Positions 8,302 to 18,292 are shown, numbered from the stretch's first letter. The stretch is 64,000 bases of DNA from CAZKRL01 sp964555295 (GCA_964555295.1 CAZKRL010000010.1:25557-89556), one strand, 5' to 3'. Notes: generated by a model not told the origin, from the sequence alone. Numbers and translations: made by a program.

Positions 8302-9033
8302 TCAATTAATCGAATCAGCGAAGGATGAATTTTTCAGGATGAAATTTTCAAAATCTAAACTCCATGATCCCTGTAAAGTGCGCCGCGTGGTAAGCGGAAT
8401 TAACTCGGCCAGAAATTTATCTCTTGCGATTTCCCGAGCACCCATTGAGAGCAAATGATCATTCGTAACCTGACAATCAATCATTTTCCAGCCCTTTGAG
8501 TGAACGTAACTGGCAAGAGCTATCAGTGCTGCTTTGGAGGCATTCGATTTTAGAGAAAACATACTTTCTCCAAAAAATGCTTCACCAATAGAAACGCCAT
8601 ACAGACCACCTACCAGTTGGTCATCGTTATCCCATACTTCAATGGAATGCGCAAAGCCCAGCTTTGCCAACTCTTTATATGCTGAAATCATTTCTTTTAA
8701 AATCCATGTGTTGCCCTTTCTGATTTCGGCGCAGTTTTCTATCACCTTGTCAAACGCTATATCAGCCGTGAATTTTGGGAAGGTCTTAATGGCTTTTCGC
8801 ATGGTTTTTGAGATAGTAACTTCCTCTGGACGAAGAATGCATCGCTCTAACGGAGACCACCAAACGTATTGGGCGGATTTATTGTACCATGGGAATATTC
8901 CTTTTGAATACGCCAGAATGAGGCGCTCTGTGGTTAAATCGCCTCCTATAGCAACAATATCTCCCGAAATTTCAGAGGGATCGGGCAACCAGATTTTTCC
9001 GGGTTCTAATAGATGAGGAGACATTTCTTGCAC
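8302..9033 (-). CDS. aat: Leucyl/phenylalanyl-tRNA-protein transferase
   Basis: A 243-residue protein matching Aat throughout: LLAYSKGIFPW-type block (LILAYSKGIFPWYN), VWWSPLERCIL, TISKTMRKAIKTFPKFTADIAFD, WILKEMISAYKELAKLGFAHSIEVWD, LVGGLYGVSIGEAFFGESMFS and KAALIALASYVHSKGWKMIDCQ. It transfers Leu or Phe from tRNA to N-terminal Arg or Lys of proteins for the N-end rule pathway with ClpS/ClpAP. The true start may be the internal ATG four codons in (MSPHLLEP). Upstream of msrA, likely one transcript. Confidence 0.93.
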   Translation of the reverse strand: MQEMSPHLLEPGKIWLPDPSEISGDIVAIGGDLTTERLILAYSKGIFPWYNKSAQYVWWSPLERCILRPEEVTISKTMRKAIKTFPKFTADIAFDKVIENCAEIRKGNTWILKEMISAYKELAKLGFAHSIEVWDNDDQLVGGLYGVSIGEAFFGESMFSLKSNASKAALIALASYVHSKGWKMIDCQVTNDHLLSMGAREIARDKFLAELIPLTTRRTLQGSWSLDFENFILKNSSFADSIN

Positions 9034-9092
9034 AATGTACTTGCATCAATTGTGAAACAACATTGTGTCGATACCAAAATTTGTTTCTGGTT

Positions 9093-11645
9093 TCACTCGC
9101 GAACGACGACGAAAGGCAGTGGCGTCCGACGATTATCGCTATCTGCAATAAAAAAGACCCCCGCAGGAAGATCTATATTATACCGGCACCCTCCTTGCTC
9201 ACAATCGTAAAAACCCATGATTCGTCCCGAGCAATCGTATACAATTAGCTTTCCTGTTTTGTGCATGACGAGTTGATGGTTTTGAAGGGTGATGTATTCG
9301 TTTAATGAACTCACAGGAAAATCAAGATATATAATTGAGTCTTTAATACATTGTTGGTCATCCATGGCCTGAACTAAATGCAGACCAGGAGTTACATTCG
9401 AGATGCTTACCCCTTCAATTTCAATTTGATCTATTGTGAAGTGATATGGTGCGGTGCCACCGCTGGCCGCGAAGTTGATGATGTAATTACCGGTGACCGC
9501 ATCTGGCCCAATGTCCATTGTCATCATTAATTCTTCGGGTTGAAAGATTTCAATCGAAAGGGTGTCATAGCATGAAGAATTCCAAACCAAGATGCTATAA
9601 TGATTAGCCGAAAGTGAATCGGGTTGAAAAGCATCGCCGATAAAAGCCCAATCAACCGTGTCTTTTGAATTGAATGAAAACAGAACTCCGCCATCATTTG
9701 AACCATTGCATGAGACGTCATTCGTCTCCCAGGTGATTTGATCAATAGGTTTTGGTGGACTTTCAATTGAGAAATTGACTGAGTATTGGCAACCGTTAAC
9801 GGAAACAATTTGGGCCGAGTATCCACCCGAACTTAAGGAGTGCAGATAATCCGCGGAAATCAGTGAGTCATTTAGTATTACCGGTAATGTCCAAATGGTA
9901 TCGTTAAAAATTAAGTTGGCGGAACCCATCGAACCGATTTCGCAAGTAGGTTGATTCAAGACCACTGATAATTCGGATTCATCAATGATCGCCACAGCAG
10001 TATCTGAGTAAAAAACGTTGCCCAGATTATCGGTCCATACAAACGATGCAAATTCATTGGCGTTGACCACGGTATTGATGGATGTATCTCCATTCGTCCA
10101 AATAATTTCTCCGTTGGGAATTAACGCAGTAAACCCCTGAGTCATTTCGGTACATTCGGGTGTTGGAGTTGTGGCCTGCACTATGGCATGGGCTGAAAAC
10201 CCTTCTGTCAAAATGAGTGATTGATTGGTAGGCACTCTTCTCCAGACATCGCGTTGCCCGGATGTCCAGCGCACAACAATGGAATCAAGTAATTCTATCT
10301 CTCCCAATCCAAAATGTTCGTTATAGGAATTTTGTGCGAGGTAGGATTCGCCGCAATTGGTGTATCTGGAAAAAAATTGATTTCCCTTGTGACAAGTGAT
10401 CCAACTTCCGATGCCCTCTTTTGGTGAGTCAACTCCACGCAATGATACTTTGAGCCAGTGATTTTCATTGGGAACAGAAAGCCAGAATTTAGATGTGCTT
10501 GGATGTGATTTCGAAACGATAATATCCTGAAATCCATCCCCATTTAAATCACCGACGGCACTGCCCCTGCTCCAGCCATTGTCGGGAATCATTCCTGATG
10601 GCTCTGTATATGGGATAAAAAAATCTCCTTCATTTTTCAAAATTTGATTTTGATTTGGATAGTTGATATGCGGAGATACACAGATATGAAGATCTTCCAA
10701 TCCATCACAATCGAAGTCGGTTGATTGGGCGCTCCAGGAGAACAAATTCAGTTGGGTTCCCACCATATCAGATACGTCCTGAAAGGTGTTATTGCCCAAG
10801 TTAAGTTTATGTAGATTGCCTGTTGGGTTGTTGGTAATATAATAATCAAGAAGGCCGTCATTGTTATAATCACCTTGGGTGGCCGACATGGCGAGGATCA
10901 TATCGTTCAAATTGGCAGATACAGATATTTCTGTAAAGCTGCCGTCGCCATTGTTGAGGAACATGTTGTTGGGTGATTCATTACGATCATTAATTATGAA
11001 TAGGTCAGGCCAGAGATCATTGTTTATGTCAGTCCATAATCCCATGAAGCTATAGTTCACCTCGGTAACCAAGCCGAGTTCCGCTGATACCTCTTGGAAA
11101 TATCCCGCGCTATCTTGGCGATAAAGGCAATTGTGAAAATTCGTGAGGCCAGCATACGCCTGGTCGTAGTTGGCAACGAATAAATCCAAATCGCCATCTC
11201 TATCATAATCCGCCCAGGCGTGGCCATAATAGGAGTGTTGCTCGGTGTTAAGGCCCAGCTCTTCGCTGACATCCTGAAACGTCATCGATGAGTTGCGATA
11301 GAGTTTGGCGGCCATGTTTCGCCCTGTTAAACACAAATCTCTGTCACCGTCGTTGTCGAAATCAACCCAAGATACCTGCCTTACCTCATCCTGAGAGCTA
11401 TATGGCAAGTTCAGAATTTGAATCGAGTCTTCCCCTATGATATACGCCTTACATGGTCCGTATGCATGGATGAGAGTGAAATCGTCTATTCCGTCAAGAT
11501 CGATATCTGCAACTGAAACACCGCATCCGTATTCATCGGCTTCGTAGGAATTACCAATGAGATTTCCATAGGACCAGGGAACGAATTCCTGGGCGTTACA
11601 GTGGGTTAAAAATCCAACAAGGCAACCTATGAAACAGACTTTCAT
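9093..11645 (-). CDS. Secreted FG-GAP/VCBS-repeat protein with ASPIC/UnbV domain
   Basis: An 850-residue secreted protein. The signal peptide is about 19 residues (ends HCNAQ). Residues 35-380 hold repeated FG-GAP/VCBS units rich in calcium-type loops (DIDLDGIDDF, DFDNDGDRDLC, DYDRDGDLDLF, DYNNDGLLDYY, DLNGDGFQDI), a beta-propeller fold. An ASPIC/UnbV domain follows (LKVSLRGVDSPKEGIGSWI to HFGLGEIELLDSIVVRW). The rest is beta-rich with a C-terminal region resembling a T9SS sorting domain (SSLNEYITLQNHQLVM to the end). This is the CRTAC1-like family of surface proteins; its binding partner is unknown. Monocistronic by spacing. Confidence 0.85.
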   Translation of the reverse strand: MKVCFIGCLVGFLTHCNAQEFVPWSYGNLIGNSYEADEYGCGVSVADIDLDGIDDFTLIHAYGPCKAYIIGEDSIQILNLPYSSQDEVRQVSWVDFDNDGDRDLCLTGRNMAAKLYRNSSMTFQDVSEELGLNTEQHSYYGHAWADYDRDGDLDLFVANYDQAYAGLTNFHNCLYRQDSAGYFQEVSAELGLVTEVNYSFMGLWTDINNDLWPDLFIINDRNESPNNMFLNNGDGSFTEISVSANLNDMILAMSATQGDYNNDGLLDYYITNNPTGNLHKLNLGNNTFQDVSDMVGTQLNLFSWSAQSTDFDCDGLEDLHICVSPHINYPNQNQILKNEGDFFIPYTEPSGMIPDNGWSRGSAVGDLNGDGFQDIIVSKSHPSTSKFWLSVPNENHWLKVSLRGVDSPKEGIGSWITCHKGNQFFSRYTNCGESYLAQNSYNEHFGLGEIELLDSIVVRWTSGQRDVWRRVPTNQSLILTEGFSAHAIVQATTPTPECTEMTQGFTALIPNGEIIWTNGDTSINTVVNANEFASFVWTDNLGNVFYSDTAVAIIDESELSVVLNQPTCEIGSMGSANLIFNDTIWTLPVILNDSLISADYLHSLSSGGYSAQIVSVNGCQYSVNFSIESPPKPIDQITWETNDVSCNGSNDGGVLFSFNSKDTVDWAFIGDAFQPDSLSANHYSILVWNSSCYDTLSIEIFQPEELMMTMDIGPDAVTGNYIINFAASGGTAPYHFTIDQIEIEGVSISNVTPGLHLVQAMDDQQCIKDSIIYLDFPVSSLNEYITLQNHQLVMHKTGKLIVYDCSGRIMGFYDCEQGGCRYNIDLPAGVFFIADSDNRRTPLPFVVVRE

Positions 11646-11756
11646 AAGAGGTAGGGTTAGTTAAGGTTGGGTTAAGGTAACCACATTACGCTTTAACGCC
11701 CTAATTCCAAGGAAAAATTATTTAGAATGTTTTTTCAGGGTAAAATCCTCGAGTTG

Positions 11757-12836
11757 CTAATTGGAATATGGTTTCTGCAGTGCCTCTTTCAAAGCGTCGG
11801 CCTTGAATTGATTTTCTTCGATGCCTTCGAAACTCTTCATGATGTTGCCGTTCCAGAGATAATATACCCCCGGTGTGCCCGCTCCTGAACCAATTGACGT
11901 CCAAAACTTCGGGATATCAAGAATTTGATGGTGCGCTTTAAGTCCCGATTCAGAGAGGAATGTTGGGATTTTCTCGGGCTCCTCATCCATAAATAAGATG
12001 AAGATTTCTGGCATCTTACCTTGCTTTTGAAGTGCTCTCAAATCTTTTGCAGCTTGCTGACAATGGTCGCACCCGGGTGCAAAAAAGCAAAGGATTTTCT
12101 TTCCCTTATCGATGTTGGTTTTTTTACCACCAATCACTGAGAACTCAGCAAATCTCGACTTCACAGGAGTGGGTTCCGGCTCAGGAATTTCAATTTCAGT
12201 GGAAGTCTTGGCCGTATCAACGGAAAGTACGTTTTGCATTGTATCAAGTGTCGTAGTGGTGGCCAGCGAATCAGAGATTACTTCCTCTACTAACTGGGTT
12301 TGATCAGTGGCAGACTCCTTTTCACAAGGACAAAATGGAAAATACACGAACATAAAAGCTACACATAAAGTGTAAATAAATAGTGGAACAATGAATCGAT
12401 TCTTCCCTTTCGGATGCTCGTCTACAGTCTTGTAGATATATACAAGTAAACCTAAAGTAGCAATGTTCTTGACGAATGCCTCTAATGGAGTCATGGGAAT
12501 GAGTTGGCCAAAGCAGCCGCAGTTGCCATTCATAGGGCCGTGCTTAACCATTTCTAACGTGAGATGCGCACAGAAAGCAACAAGCAACAATGCGGTAACT
12601 GGAATTACAAAACGCTTCAACCAATGTTTTTGAAGTATTGCAACCCCTATGGCAAGTTCTAATGCAATTAACGCTCTTGAGAAATAGGGAGCTGTGCACC
12701 AGTCAGTAATACCAAGATCCACGAGCTGTTTTTCAAACATCCAGATAGGAAACATTTTGGAAACAGCGGATAGCAGAAATAGAAATGATACCACTGACCG
12801 AGCGGTCCAGGGTAAATAGGTTTTAATTTGACTCAT
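11757..12836 (-). CDS. MauE/DoxX-type membrane protein fused to a thioredoxin-like domain
   Basis: A 359-residue fusion. Residues 1-167 contain about five membrane segments and the MauE/DoxX redox-membrane signature with CGCFG at 106-110; a CPC pair sits at 169-171 just after the last segment. A Thr/Glu/Pro linker (about 180-230) leads to a thioredoxin-like domain with FFAPGCDHC, giving a CxxC at 256-259. The pattern suggests an electron relay in which the membrane part passes reducing power to, or receives it from, the tethered thioredoxin, as for MauE/MethylDoxX or VKOR-type systems. The partner and direction are inferred. The final residues (GVYYLWNGNIMKSFEG) keep the thioredoxin cis-Pro region (GTPGVYY). 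Confidence 0.75.
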   Translation of the reverse strand: MSQIKTYLPWTARSVVSFLFLLSAVSKMFPIWMFEKQLVDLGITDWCTAPYFSRALIALELAIGVAILQKHWLKRFVIPVTALLLVAFCAHLTLEMVKHGPMNGNCGCFGQLIPMTPLEAFVKNIATLGLLVYIYKTVDEHPKGKNRFIVPLFIYTLCVAFMFVYFPFCPCEKESATDQTQLVEEVISDSLATTTTLDTMQNVLSVDTAKTSTEIEIPEPEPTPVKSRFAEFSVIGGKKTNIDKGKKILCFFAPGCDHCQQAAKDLRALQKQGKMPEIFILFMDEEPEKIPTFLSESGLKAHHQILDIPKFWTSIGSGAGTPGVYYLWNGNIMKSFEGIEENQFKADALKEALQKPYSN

Positions 12837-12990
12837 AATGCTTTTTTGAATTTCCGCAAAATTACCTTAGGATTGAAGTAATGAAGACGGTTAAGATTTC
12901 GTTTGGCCAAAATCTGTGAACCGCTTATTCCTATTGAGTGATAGAAATCTTATTGATGGGTTTATTATTTGTATGCCAATTCGATGGTAA

Positions 12991-13722
12991 CTAAAAAATC
13001 TCCAATAGAGCATTGTAATTTTTCTGAAAATCGAGCTTCTGCTTTCTCCTGTACTGCATAATATATCGGGGGTGCTCGAGAACGTAAACTTTTCGAAAGA
13101 AGGAAAATTCATCATTCAGGTTGATAAAGAATTTTGCATTCTTGCCTGTGCCCAAAATAATTACAGCATCACGTCTGAGCCCAATGCTGAGTTGTGATTC
13201 CAAGCATCCTGCAATCCATGGTCTGAGATGTTTTGCCAATAAAGGATTGTCATAGTAATTTGCGTTGCGACCATTGGACAAGAGTCCAAGTGGACATACA
13301 GAGCCTACATAGAATTTTTGATAGAATGTTTGAACACCGCCGTTATTCTGAATCACAGAATAAACAAACTCACTGCTAAGTTCGGCTGTTTCAATTTCAA
13401 GTGTGTCAATACCGCATACTTGTTTCAGGTTCTTCGGATCTGTAAATGGAATGCCAGTTATACCCGCACCCAAGCGTCCTGGGTTAATGCCAAAAATCCC
13501 AAGCCGCTTACCTGTTCCTTTATAATACTTGGAACAAAAGTCTTTTTGGATTTTGACAATTCTATCGTCTTCAAAGGGATTGATAAAATCAAAGCCGAGG
13601 GTTTCAATTTTCGGTGGCGTAAGATTCAGGTTGAACTCAAAAACAGATTTGCCAAATCCGGTAAGTGACTGCTTGGGTCCAGATTTCTCACGATGGGTGT
13701 TTGAATTAGTTACGAAATTCAT
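12991..13722 (-). CDS. Uracil-DNA glycosylase superfamily protein, SMUG1-like
   Basis: A 243-residue protein. Residues of about 73-92 read GIFGINPGRLGAGITGIPFT, closely resembling motif I of SMUG1 (GMNPGPxGMxQTGVPFG), including the catalytic Asn. Motif II appears near the end as HPRYIMQYRRK, where SMUG1 has HPSPRN-type residues. It would excise uracil or oxidised pyrimidines from DNA. Single-gene unit between the MauE fusion and the PD40/OmpA protein. The call rests on the two motifs and on overall length. Confidence 0.75.
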   Translation of the reverse strand: MNFVTNSNTHREKSGPKQSLTGFGKSVFEFNLNLTPPKIETLGFDFINPFEDDRIVKIQKDFCSKYYKGTGKRLGIFGINPGRLGAGITGIPFTDPKNLKQVCGIDTLEIETAELSSEFVYSVIQNNGGVQTFYQKFYVGSVCPLGLLSNGRNANYYDNPLLAKHLRPWIAGCLESQLSIGLRRDAVIILGTGKNAKFFINLNDEFSFFRKVYVLEHPRYIMQYRRKQKLDFQKNYNALLEIF

Positions 13723-13899
13723 TTGATGAAAATGACAAAATCAGGTTAGCCGGTAGTATCATTTCCAAATATATTCATTGACAGTATTGAGATTTTGTTG
13801 TTTGTTTACCATATCCCACGATGTGTGTCGTTTAATGGCATTGGTGAATCTTACGTAGACGAGAACTTGCGTATTGTTGTATTTATAATTGTTGCCCAA

Positions 13900-16017
13900 T
13901 TGAGATACTGGTCTTTTTCAAAGCTGATTTCGTTTTTGGTCTTGTTTACCCTGTGCCATGTGATTTATGCTCAGTCACCCGAATCTCTCAGGCGAAAGGC
14001 CAATATGCCGGAAACGAGCCTTCCGGAGAAACATGCTTTGTTCTATCAGGCTTGGTTGCTGGATAGTGTTGATATACAACTGAGATATGAATTGGCGTTG
14101 ATCTCAAATGATCTGGGTCGGCATCATGAAGCCTTGTATCATTTTGCGAGAATTTACCAGAAGGATGAGGGTAAGATTTTTCCAGAAAATTTGAAATTAC
14201 AGGCTGAGCTTTATGCGAGGTTGGGTATGACGGATATGGCTATAGATATCTATGAGAAGTATTTACGTCGACATAAAAATTCTCCCTGTAGTCATTGTGT
14301 TAAAGACGCACGTGCAAAATTGGATGATTTAAAATGGTTTCAGAAGAATCATCATAGCTCATTGCCCTTCATGCAATGGATTAATAATAAAATAGACTCT
14401 CTTGGGGTGTCACAGCTTTTGTCGAAGGGATTGGATGATCATCAGCAGATGACCTTCATCGGAAGTAATGATCATAAGATGTTTTTCAAACAGTGCGATG
14501 AAGATTGCTACGTTTCTTCTGCTATCACGTCGTTCCGTGATAGTCTGGAGATGAATGGTCTAGAGCCATTACCCGTTCATCAAAAGTTCTGCAGTTTCAA
14601 TGGAAGATTATTTAGTGTTATTGTAAACGACAATTCCTTTCATTTCGCTGATGATAAAGGTGAGCTTCTTAACGATTACCCGGTTTTCCAATTCAACAGC
14701 GATGAGGCGAAGTACTCAACACCATTTTTGACAGAGGGAAATAAGTTGTATTTTTCTTCTGATCGGTCAGGTGGATTTGGCGGGATGGATATATGGTACA
14801 CTGTTCTGGAAAATGGAATTTGGTCGGAGATTAAAAACCTGGGTAAGCCCTACAATACGGAAGGTGATGAAGTATTTCCAGTTGTTCATGATTCAGTCCT
14901 TTATTTCTCCAGCAACGGCCATAAAGGTTTCGGCGGTTTAGACGTATACGCGGTACACCCAACCGATGGTAAAATGATACACTTGGCAGAACCTGTTTGC
15001 AGCAGTGCAGATGATGTTGAATTGCATTTTCAATTTTCGCAGGAAAAGGGTCGTTTGCTTTGGTCTTCTAATCGTCCCGCTAATGCTACATCCGATGCAT
15101 GTTGTTACAATATTTGGTTTTCTGATTTTCACCTGACGGCCGAGGATATCGTCAGTTCAATGGACTCAACAGTATCCAGTGATTTTATAGCGAGTATCGA
15201 AGCCAATCCCTTGCAGCTATACTTCCATAATGACGAGCCAGATCCGCGAAGCCGAGTTTGTAAAACTTCGCAAGACTATCTTTCCTGTATTGATTCTTAT
15301 CTCAGTCTTCGATGGAACTATATTAGCGTCAATCCAAGCGGGGATGACTCCCTTTCTCTTCAAAAATTCTTTGATCACGAACTACATTATTCAGGTCGCC
15401 GTATCGATACACTAGCGCAGTGTATTAGAAGGGAAATGCAATCAGGTCATAATGCAGCTATTGTGGTAAAGGGATTTGCAAGCAAGCGAGCAGCGGCTCA
15501 ATACAATCAATGTTTATCGGGCCGAAGAATTTCTTGTTTTGAAAACACACTTAGGAATTGGAATGATGGTGTTTTGAAAAGCTATATGGATTCCGGAAAT
15601 CTGCAAATCATCGCTCAGCCAATGGGTGAGGATTTTCTGTCTGATCATCGGGAAGATGATATTTACTCTTATTCTTCTTGCCTTTCTCGACGAATAGAAA
15701 TCATGCAAATGCTAACGGGTAATGGCGATATCCTTTGCAATTCCTCGGTTTCGTTACGCGCCGACAATCTCGAACGGCCTCTCTATTTTATGAATATTTC
15801 CGATAGAATGATGCAGCTGAAACCCATTGGATTGCCGGAAAATGTGATTATGGCTGAAAGTCTTTCGCTACCTCCAGGTGAGCTGGTTACTGCATGGATC
15901 AGAAATACGCGGAGTGATTCTTCAACCCAGGGCGTTTCTTTGAAAAATGTTGAGTTTGTGACTATGGATGGAAGTGTTAAGGCTCAGGTTCGGTTGAAAA
16001 TTCATCCACAACCGTAA
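13900..16017 (+). CDS. Envelope protein with TPR, PD40 beta-propeller and OmpA-like domains
   Basis: Starting at TTG 13900 gives a signal peptide (LRYWSFSKLISFLVLF, cleavage after IYAQ); no in-frame ATG occurs before it, and two further TTG codons lie at 13795-13800. The domains in order are TPR-like helices (about residues 40-130), WD40/PD40 repeats with LYFSSDRSGGFGGMDIWYT and LYFSSNGHKGFGGLDVYAV (about 275-430), and a C-terminal OmpA-like peptidoglycan-binding region (about 500-615, with VVKGFASKRAAAQYNQCLSGRR). This layout matches the OmpA/PorE-like proteins that in Bacteroidota anchor outer-membrane machines such as T9SS, but the PorE identity is not proved. Convergent with pdhC, 4 bases apart. 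Confidence 0.75.
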   Translation: MRYWSFSKLISFLVLFTLCHVIYAQSPESLRRKANMPETSLPEKHALFYQAWLLDSVDIQLRYELALISNDLGRHHEALYHFARIYQKDEGKIFPENLKLQAELYARLGMTDMAIDIYEKYLRRHKNSPCSHCVKDARAKLDDLKWFQKNHHSSLPFMQWINNKIDSLGVSQLLSKGLDDHQQMTFIGSNDHKMFFKQCDEDCYVSSAITSFRDSLEMNGLEPLPVHQKFCSFNGRLFSVIVNDNSFHFADDKGELLNDYPVFQFNSDEAKYSTPFLTEGNKLYFSSDRSGGFGGMDIWYTVLENGIWSEIKNLGKPYNTEGDEVFPVVHDSVLYFSSNGHKGFGGLDVYAVHPTDGKMIHLAEPVCSSADDVELHFQFSQEKGRLLWSSNRPANATSDACCYNIWFSDFHLTAEDIVSSMDSTVSSDFIASIEANPLQLYFHNDEPDPRSRVCKTSQDYLSCIDSYLSLRWNYISVNPSGDDSLSLQKFFDHELHYSGRRIDTLAQCIRREMQSGHNAAIVVKGFASKRAAAQYNQCLSGRRISCFENTLRNWNDGVLKSYMDSGNLQIIAQPMGEDFLSDHREDDIYSYSSCLSRRIEIMQMLTGNGDILCNSSVSLRADNLERPLYFMNISDRMMQLKPIGLPENVIMAESLSLPPGELVTAWIRNTRSDSSTQGVSLKNVEFVTMDGSVKAQVRLKIHPQP

Positions 16018-16021
16018 CACC

Positions 16022-17248
16022 TCACCCCAGCATCATCACCGGATTCTCCAAATAACTCTTGAGTGTCTGCAAGAAGGCCGCACCTTTTGCGCCGTCTACC
16101 ACACGATGATCACAGCTCAGGGTCACCTTCATGATATTACCTACCGTCATTTGCCCTTTCTCTACAATCACGGTTTCTTTGATAGCGCCCACTGCAAGTA
16201 TGCATGCATCCGGTGGGTTGATGATGGCAGTGAATTCTTCAATACCAAACATGCCGAGATTGGAAATGGTAAACGTGTTGCCTTCCCAATCTGAAGGCTG
16301 CAACTTTTTATTCTTGGCTTTCTCAGCGAATGTCTTTACCTCTGAGGCAATAGAGAAAAGTCCTTTCTCATTGGCAAACCGTACCACAGGCACCAGCAAT
16401 CCTTCTTCAACTGCCACTGCCACGCCGATGTGAACGTGCTCGTTGTAGCGAATCTTATCACCCAGCCAAGAGCTGTTCACCGCAGGATGTCTTCGCAGCG
16501 CAGCCGCAGAGGCCTTGATGACCATGTCATTGAAAGAAATTTTTCCTTCGCCGGATGCATTCAGTGCCGTGCGCGCCTTCATGGCCTCGTCCATACGTAT
16601 CTCCATGGTGAGGTAAAAATGCGGGGCCGAGAATTTGCTCTCCGCAAGCCTACGTGCAATGGTCTTGCGCATCTGCGTTACCGTCTCTTCTGTGTATTGC
16701 TCTTTGCCAACAATGGCAGCCGTTCTAACGGGCGCCGACACCGCTGGGGTACTCACCGCATTTTCAATATCTCTTCGAACAATTCTTCCGCCATCGCCAC
16801 TGCCCGAAACTGTATTGATGTCAATGCCGTTTTCAACCGCAATTTTTTTGGCAAGCGGTGATGCTTTAACTCTACCATTCGATGAATTGTGAACCTCTGC
16901 GGCAACAGCAGCAACAGCCACAGGAGCGGCCGCAGCGCTTGCAGCGGGGGCTTCTGTCTTTGCAGCAGGAGCGCTGGAAGCACCACTCAATAAAGCAGCC
17001 ACATCTTCTCCCTCTTTACCCAAAATGGCGAGAATAGAATCTACCGCGGCGGTTCCACCCTTTTCCACTCCAATATGCAATAGCACACCATCCTGAAAGG
17101 ACTCAAACTCCATGGTGGCTTTGTCGGTTTCAATCTCGGCAAGCACTTCTCCACTCTTCACTTTATCTCCCACTTTCTTGTGCCACGCGGCTACCGTGCC
17201 TTCCGTCATGGTGTCACTCAACTTGGGCATTTTTACTATCTCTGCCAT
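16022..17248 (-). CDS. pdhC: Pyruvate dehydrogenase E2, dihydrolipoamide acetyltransferase
   Basis: A 408-residue E2. One N-terminal lipoyl domain (EIETDKATMEFES, lysine within DKA at about residue 44), an Ala/Pro linker, a peripheral-subunit-binding domain (VKASPLAKKIAVENGIDIN, GSGDGGRIVRRDIE) and the C-terminal catalytic domain ending with the chloramphenicol-acetyltransferase-like active site SCDHRVVDGA. It transfers the acetyl group to CoA within the complex. The start lies 6 bases after the pdhA stop, so the two form an operon. The E1-beta gene is not here, so it must be encoded elsewhere, which is common in Flavobacteriia. Confidence 0.93.
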   Translation of the reverse strand: MAEIVKMPKLSDTMTEGTVAAWHKKVGDKVKSGEVLAEIETDKATMEFESFQDGVLLHIGVEKGGTAAVDSILAILGKEGEDVAALLSGASSAPAAKTEAPAASAAAAPVAVAAVAAEVHNSSNGRVKASPLAKKIAVENGIDINTVSGSGDGGRIVRRDIENAVSTPAVSAPVRTAAIVGKEQYTEETVTQMRKTIARRLAESKFSAPHFYLTMEIRMDEAMKARTALNASGEGKISFNDMVIKASAAALRRHPAVNSSWLGDKIRYNEHVHIGVAVAVEEGLLVPVVRFANEKGLFSIASEVKTFAEKAKNKKLQPSDWEGNTFTISNLGMFGIEEFTAIINPPDACILAVGAIKETVIVEKGQMTVGNIMKVTLSCDHRVVDGAKGAAFLQTLKSYLENPVMMLG

Positions 17249-17254
17249 GGTGTA

Positions 17255-18292
17255 TTAGTCTTTTACGTATGGGTAATCTTGTTGTGTGTAAACATCGCGA
17301 TACAGTTCTTCCGCGTCGGGCAGGGGTGAATCTTCAGCGAATTTCACTGACTCTTCTACCTGAGCTCTGATCTCTTCTTCCACGCTTTCAATCTCTTGCT
17401 CAGTCATCCATTTGTGATCGCGAATCATTTGCAGAACATACTCAATTGGGTCGCGCTGCTGGTATTCACTTACTTCATCTTTGGTGCGGTATTTCTGTGG
17501 GTCACTCATCGAGTGTCCCTTGTATCGGTAGGTCTGAATATCAAGTAGTGTGGGACCATTGCCGCTGCGTGCGCGTTCTGCTGCAATTTCAATCGCTTCA
17601 CAAACGGCTTCCGGGCGCATGCCATCAACACTTGCAGAAGGCATCAGGAAAGACGCTCCCAGCATAGATAAATCTGTAACGTTGGAGGTGCGCTCTACGG
17701 ATGTTCCCATTGCGTACTGGTTGTTTTCAATGATGAAGATGACCGGGAGTTTCCATGTCATTGCCATGTTGAAGGTCTCAAACAACGCACCTTGTCGCGC
17801 CGCACCATCACCAAAAAATGTGAGGGTAACATTGTCGTTGCCATTGTATTTGTCGGCGAAAGCAATGCCGGCTCCCATAGGAATTTGCGCACCAACAATG
17901 CCGTGACCTCCAAAGAGATTTCGCTCTTTGTCAAACATGTGCATCGAACCGCCCTTGCCTTTGGAAAGGCCTGTGGCTTTGCCATATAGTTCTGCCATTA
18001 CGAGCTTCGGGTCGGTGCCCATGACCAGCGGATGCGCGTGGTCGCGATAGGCCGTGATGACTTTATCGCTCGGACGAATCGCCTCCATCATACCGGCAAG
18101 AACCGCTTCTTGACCGATATAGAGGTGACAGAATCCACCGAATTTTTGTTGGATGTAGAGATGTCCGCATTTCTCCTCGAAACGGCGCATCAGTAGCATT
18201 TGACGATACCATTTGATATAGGTTTCTTTACCGAATCGTGCGGTAGCACCTTTGGTATCCGTTGTTTTTTGACCAATCACTGTTGTTGTCAT
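17255..18292 (-). CDS. pdhA: Pyruvate dehydrogenase E1 alpha subunit
   Basis: A 345-residue E1-alpha starting at ATG 18292; 18 more in-frame residues lie upstream but are unlike the family. Seen: MRRFEEKCGHLYIQQKFGGFCHLYIGQEA, thiamine diphosphate binding GDGAARQGALFETFNMA with ENNQYAMGT, and the phosphorylation-loop-like TYRYKGHSMSDPQKYRT. It decarboxylates pyruvate with the beta subunit (not in window) and reductively acetylates the E2 lipoyl group. First gene of the pdhA-pdhC operon. A -7 box and an inverted repeat precede it. Confidence 0.93.
   Translation of the reverse strand: MTTTVIGQKTTDTKGATARFGKETYIKWYRQMLLMRRFEEKCGHLYIQQKFGGFCHLYIGQEAVLAGMMEAIRPSDKVITAYRDHAHPLVMGTDPKLVMAELYGKATGLSKGKGGSMHMFDKERNLFGGHGIVGAQIPMGAGIAFADKYNGNDNVTLTFFGDGAARQGALFETFNMAMTWKLPVIFIIENNQYAMGTSVERTSNVTDLSMLGASFLMPSASVDGMRPEAVCEAIEIAAERARSGNGPTLLDIQTYRYKGHSMSDPQKYRTKDEVSEYQQRDPIEYVLQMIRDHKWMTEQEIESVEEEIRAQVEESVKFAEDSPLPDAEELYRDVYTQQDYPYVKD

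Noticed and set aside
16430..16861. Open frame of 143 codons on the plus strand within pdhC
   Set aside because: Antisense to a well-conserved E2 gene with the full domain series; the translation has no family features.
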